From Atopobiaceae bacterium UBA5363 (GTDB lineage: Bacteria > Actinomycetota > Coriobacteriia > Coriobacteriales > Atopobiaceae): a DNA stretch of 24,763 bases. The DNA lies in the NCBI GenBank assembly GCA_002407925.1, contig DHPN01000022.1:1-24763 (forward strand), written 5' to 3'. This document shows, piece after piece, positions 23,762-24,763 of the stretch (position 1 is the first letter of the stretch; the number at the start of each line of letters is the position of its first letter). A program made the translations under genes and the position numbers. Below the pieces are notes generated by a model. The model saw nothing but the letters and a program-made list of their open reading frames with translations. It had not been told where the DNA came from and made no database searches.

Positions 23762-24718
23762 ATGGCACGACCGAAGAATAAAAAGAAGGGGCGCGGGGCT
23801 GCATCAAGCTTCAGCTCTCAGCGCACTTCATATAAGTCAGCTTCGAAGGCGAAGGTCGCTTCCCCTTCGAAGTCCCAGCCACGGCCCACGTCGCAGAGCA
23901 GCCCGCAAAAAAGTGCCTCGAAGAAGAAGCGCAGCGTCAAGCAAATCGTGACCGCGACGGTGATCGTATTGTTCGCGGCCCTCATGGCTCTTTCAATGAT
24001 GCTTCCATCGTTCGCGACGGTTTTTGCCTCTAGCCAATCCTCTTCCGAAAGCTCTGATACAAGCTCCTCTACCGCAGACGAGGGTTCTGGATCAAGCGAC
24101 TCCTCAAGCTCTGACGCTGAGTCGGTGGATGGCGTCTTCTCTCAATATGCCAATGAGATCTCAGACCTCGAGGCCAAGCTCTCTGACGACCCGAACAATC
24201 TGGCATACCTCTACAATGTGGGAAAAGCCTATATGGACTGCGCCTCCTCTGCGTCCCAATATGCCTCAGGTGATACAGATACGGAAAAGTTAAATGAGGC
24301 CTATCAGACTGCTATGAACTATTTCGACCGCTACCTAGCGCTTAAGGACTCAGACGCTGTCAAGGTGGATCGGGCCCTCTGCCAACTCTATAGTGGGGAC
24401 ACTAGTGGGTCTGTGAGCGCGCTCGAGCAGATTACTGCCAACTCTCCCGATTACGGTCCCGGCTGGGCAAATCTTGGCTTGGCTTACGAGGCGTCAGATG
24501 ATACGACGGCGGCGATCAACGCATACACAAAGGCAAAGGAAACAGATCCCAATGACGAGTACGGCGCCTATTCGTTTGCTGAGAAGCGATTAAGCTATAT
24601 TCAGTCAGAGTCTTCGTCAAGCTCTTCAAGCAGCTCGACAAGCTCTAGCTCCTCAACGAGCGGCGTCCAAGGCCTATCCAATGCGCTTTCAGGTGATACA
24701 ACAAGTAGCAGCCAATAA
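23762..24718 (+). CDS. Membrane-anchored TPR protein with serine-rich linkers
   Basis: 318 residues. A very basic, Ser/Lys-rich cytoplasmic tail (1-60, starting MARPKNKKKG) leads to one transmembrane helix (about 61-88), so the rest is probably outside the membrane. A Ser/Asp/Glu linker (89-122) follows, then tetratricopeptide-like helical pairs: LAYLYNVGKAYMD (148-159), a Tyr-rich pair (177-194), then about 201-227 and 234-264, where GWANLGLAYEASDDTTAAINAY is the clearest repeat. The C-terminus is a poly-Ser/Thr tail with nearly unbroken serines at 282-300. TPRs bind partner proteins; no enzyme motif is present. The ribosome-binding site before ATG 23762 is poor (GGAAGGG is 11 bases away). 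A better site serves an overlapping frame at 23718. It is followed closely by another gene. Confidence 0.85.
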   Translation: MARPKNKKKGRGAASSFSSQRTSYKSASKAKVASPSKSQPRPTSQSSPQKSASKKKRSVKQIVTATVIVLFAALMALSMMLPSFATVFASSQSSSESSDTSSSTADEGSGSSDSSSSDAESVDGVFSQYANEISDLEAKLSDDPNNLAYLYNVGKAYMDCASSASQYASGDTDTEKLNEAYQTAMNYFDRYLALKDSDAVKVDRALCQLYSGDTSGSVSALEQITANSPDYGPGWANLGLAYEASDDTTAAINAYTKAKETDPNDEYGAYSFAEKRLSYIQSESSSSSSSSSTSSSSSTSGVQGLSNALSGDTTSSSQ

Positions 24719-24742
24719 GGCGACTGCAGAAATGAGGGACAC

Positions 24743-24763
24743 ATGTCAGTTGCGATAGACATA
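24743..24763 (+). CDS. Start of an unidentified gene, cut by window edge
   Basis: ATG 24743 is preceded by GAGGG (24734-24738) at 4 bases, and the frame reads MSVAIDI to the edge. It begins 24 bases after the TPR gene stop and is probably co-transcribed with it. Seven residues are too few to name a family. Confidence 0.6.

Noticed and set aside
1..24763. CRISPR arrays, tRNA or rRNA genes, insertion sequences, prophage remains
   Set aside because: No spaced direct repeats, no tRNA TTCGA-arm/acceptor patterns, no transposase, integrase or terminal repeats were seen by eye; the region reads as ordinary chromosome.

Overview
The window is 24.8 kb of gene-dense bacterial chromosome. Protein content and base composition (mid-range GC, Shine-Dalgarno-led genes, tight operons) suggest a fermentative anaerobic actinobacterium of the Coriobacteriia, most likely an Atopobiaceae member (Atopobium, Lancefieldella or Olsenella type). 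This is inferred from gene content and protein style, not from a marker gene. I see no rRNA, tRNA, CRISPR array, insertion sequence or prophage.

Region 1 (1-7046) is a pentose and phosphoketolase block. It holds the 3' part of an FGGY-family sugar kinase, an AraD-type L-ribulose-5-phosphate 4-epimerase, a convergent aldose 1-epimerase (galM), a phosphoketolase (xfp) and a convergent LacI-family repressor gene. Kinase plus epimerase would deliver D-xylulose 5-phosphate, which Xfp cleaves to acetyl phosphate and glyceraldehyde 3-phosphate. The galM-xfp spacer carries palindromes built on TGTTTACA/TGTAAACA that are good operator candidates. xfp ends at a very strong intrinsic terminator.

Region 2 (7047-13631) is the most interesting part. 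An AT-rich spacer with two palindromes precedes a TetR-family regulator. The regulator gene overlaps a 1563-residue protein with two BcrAD/BadFG activase ATPase domains, a DUF2229-like region and an HgdB-like dehydratase/reductase region in one chain. This matches the fused form of the PlsA/PlsR system that makes plasmalogens in anaerobic bacteria. A Cys-based protein phosphatase (HCTAGMDRTG) follows 13 bases later.

Region 3 (13653-17145, minus strand) is a complete riboflavin ECF transporter operon: an FMN riboswitch with a clear promoter, ribU (S component), a fused double ATPase (EcfA-EcfA') and ecfT.

Region 4 (17164-24763) holds an mscS / histidine phosphatase / mtnN operon, a convergent degV, nhaA, a small uncharacterised minus-strand protein, an AspT-type aspartate aminotransferase and a membrane-anchored TPR protein with serine-rich linkers. 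The first codons of one more gene lie at the right edge.
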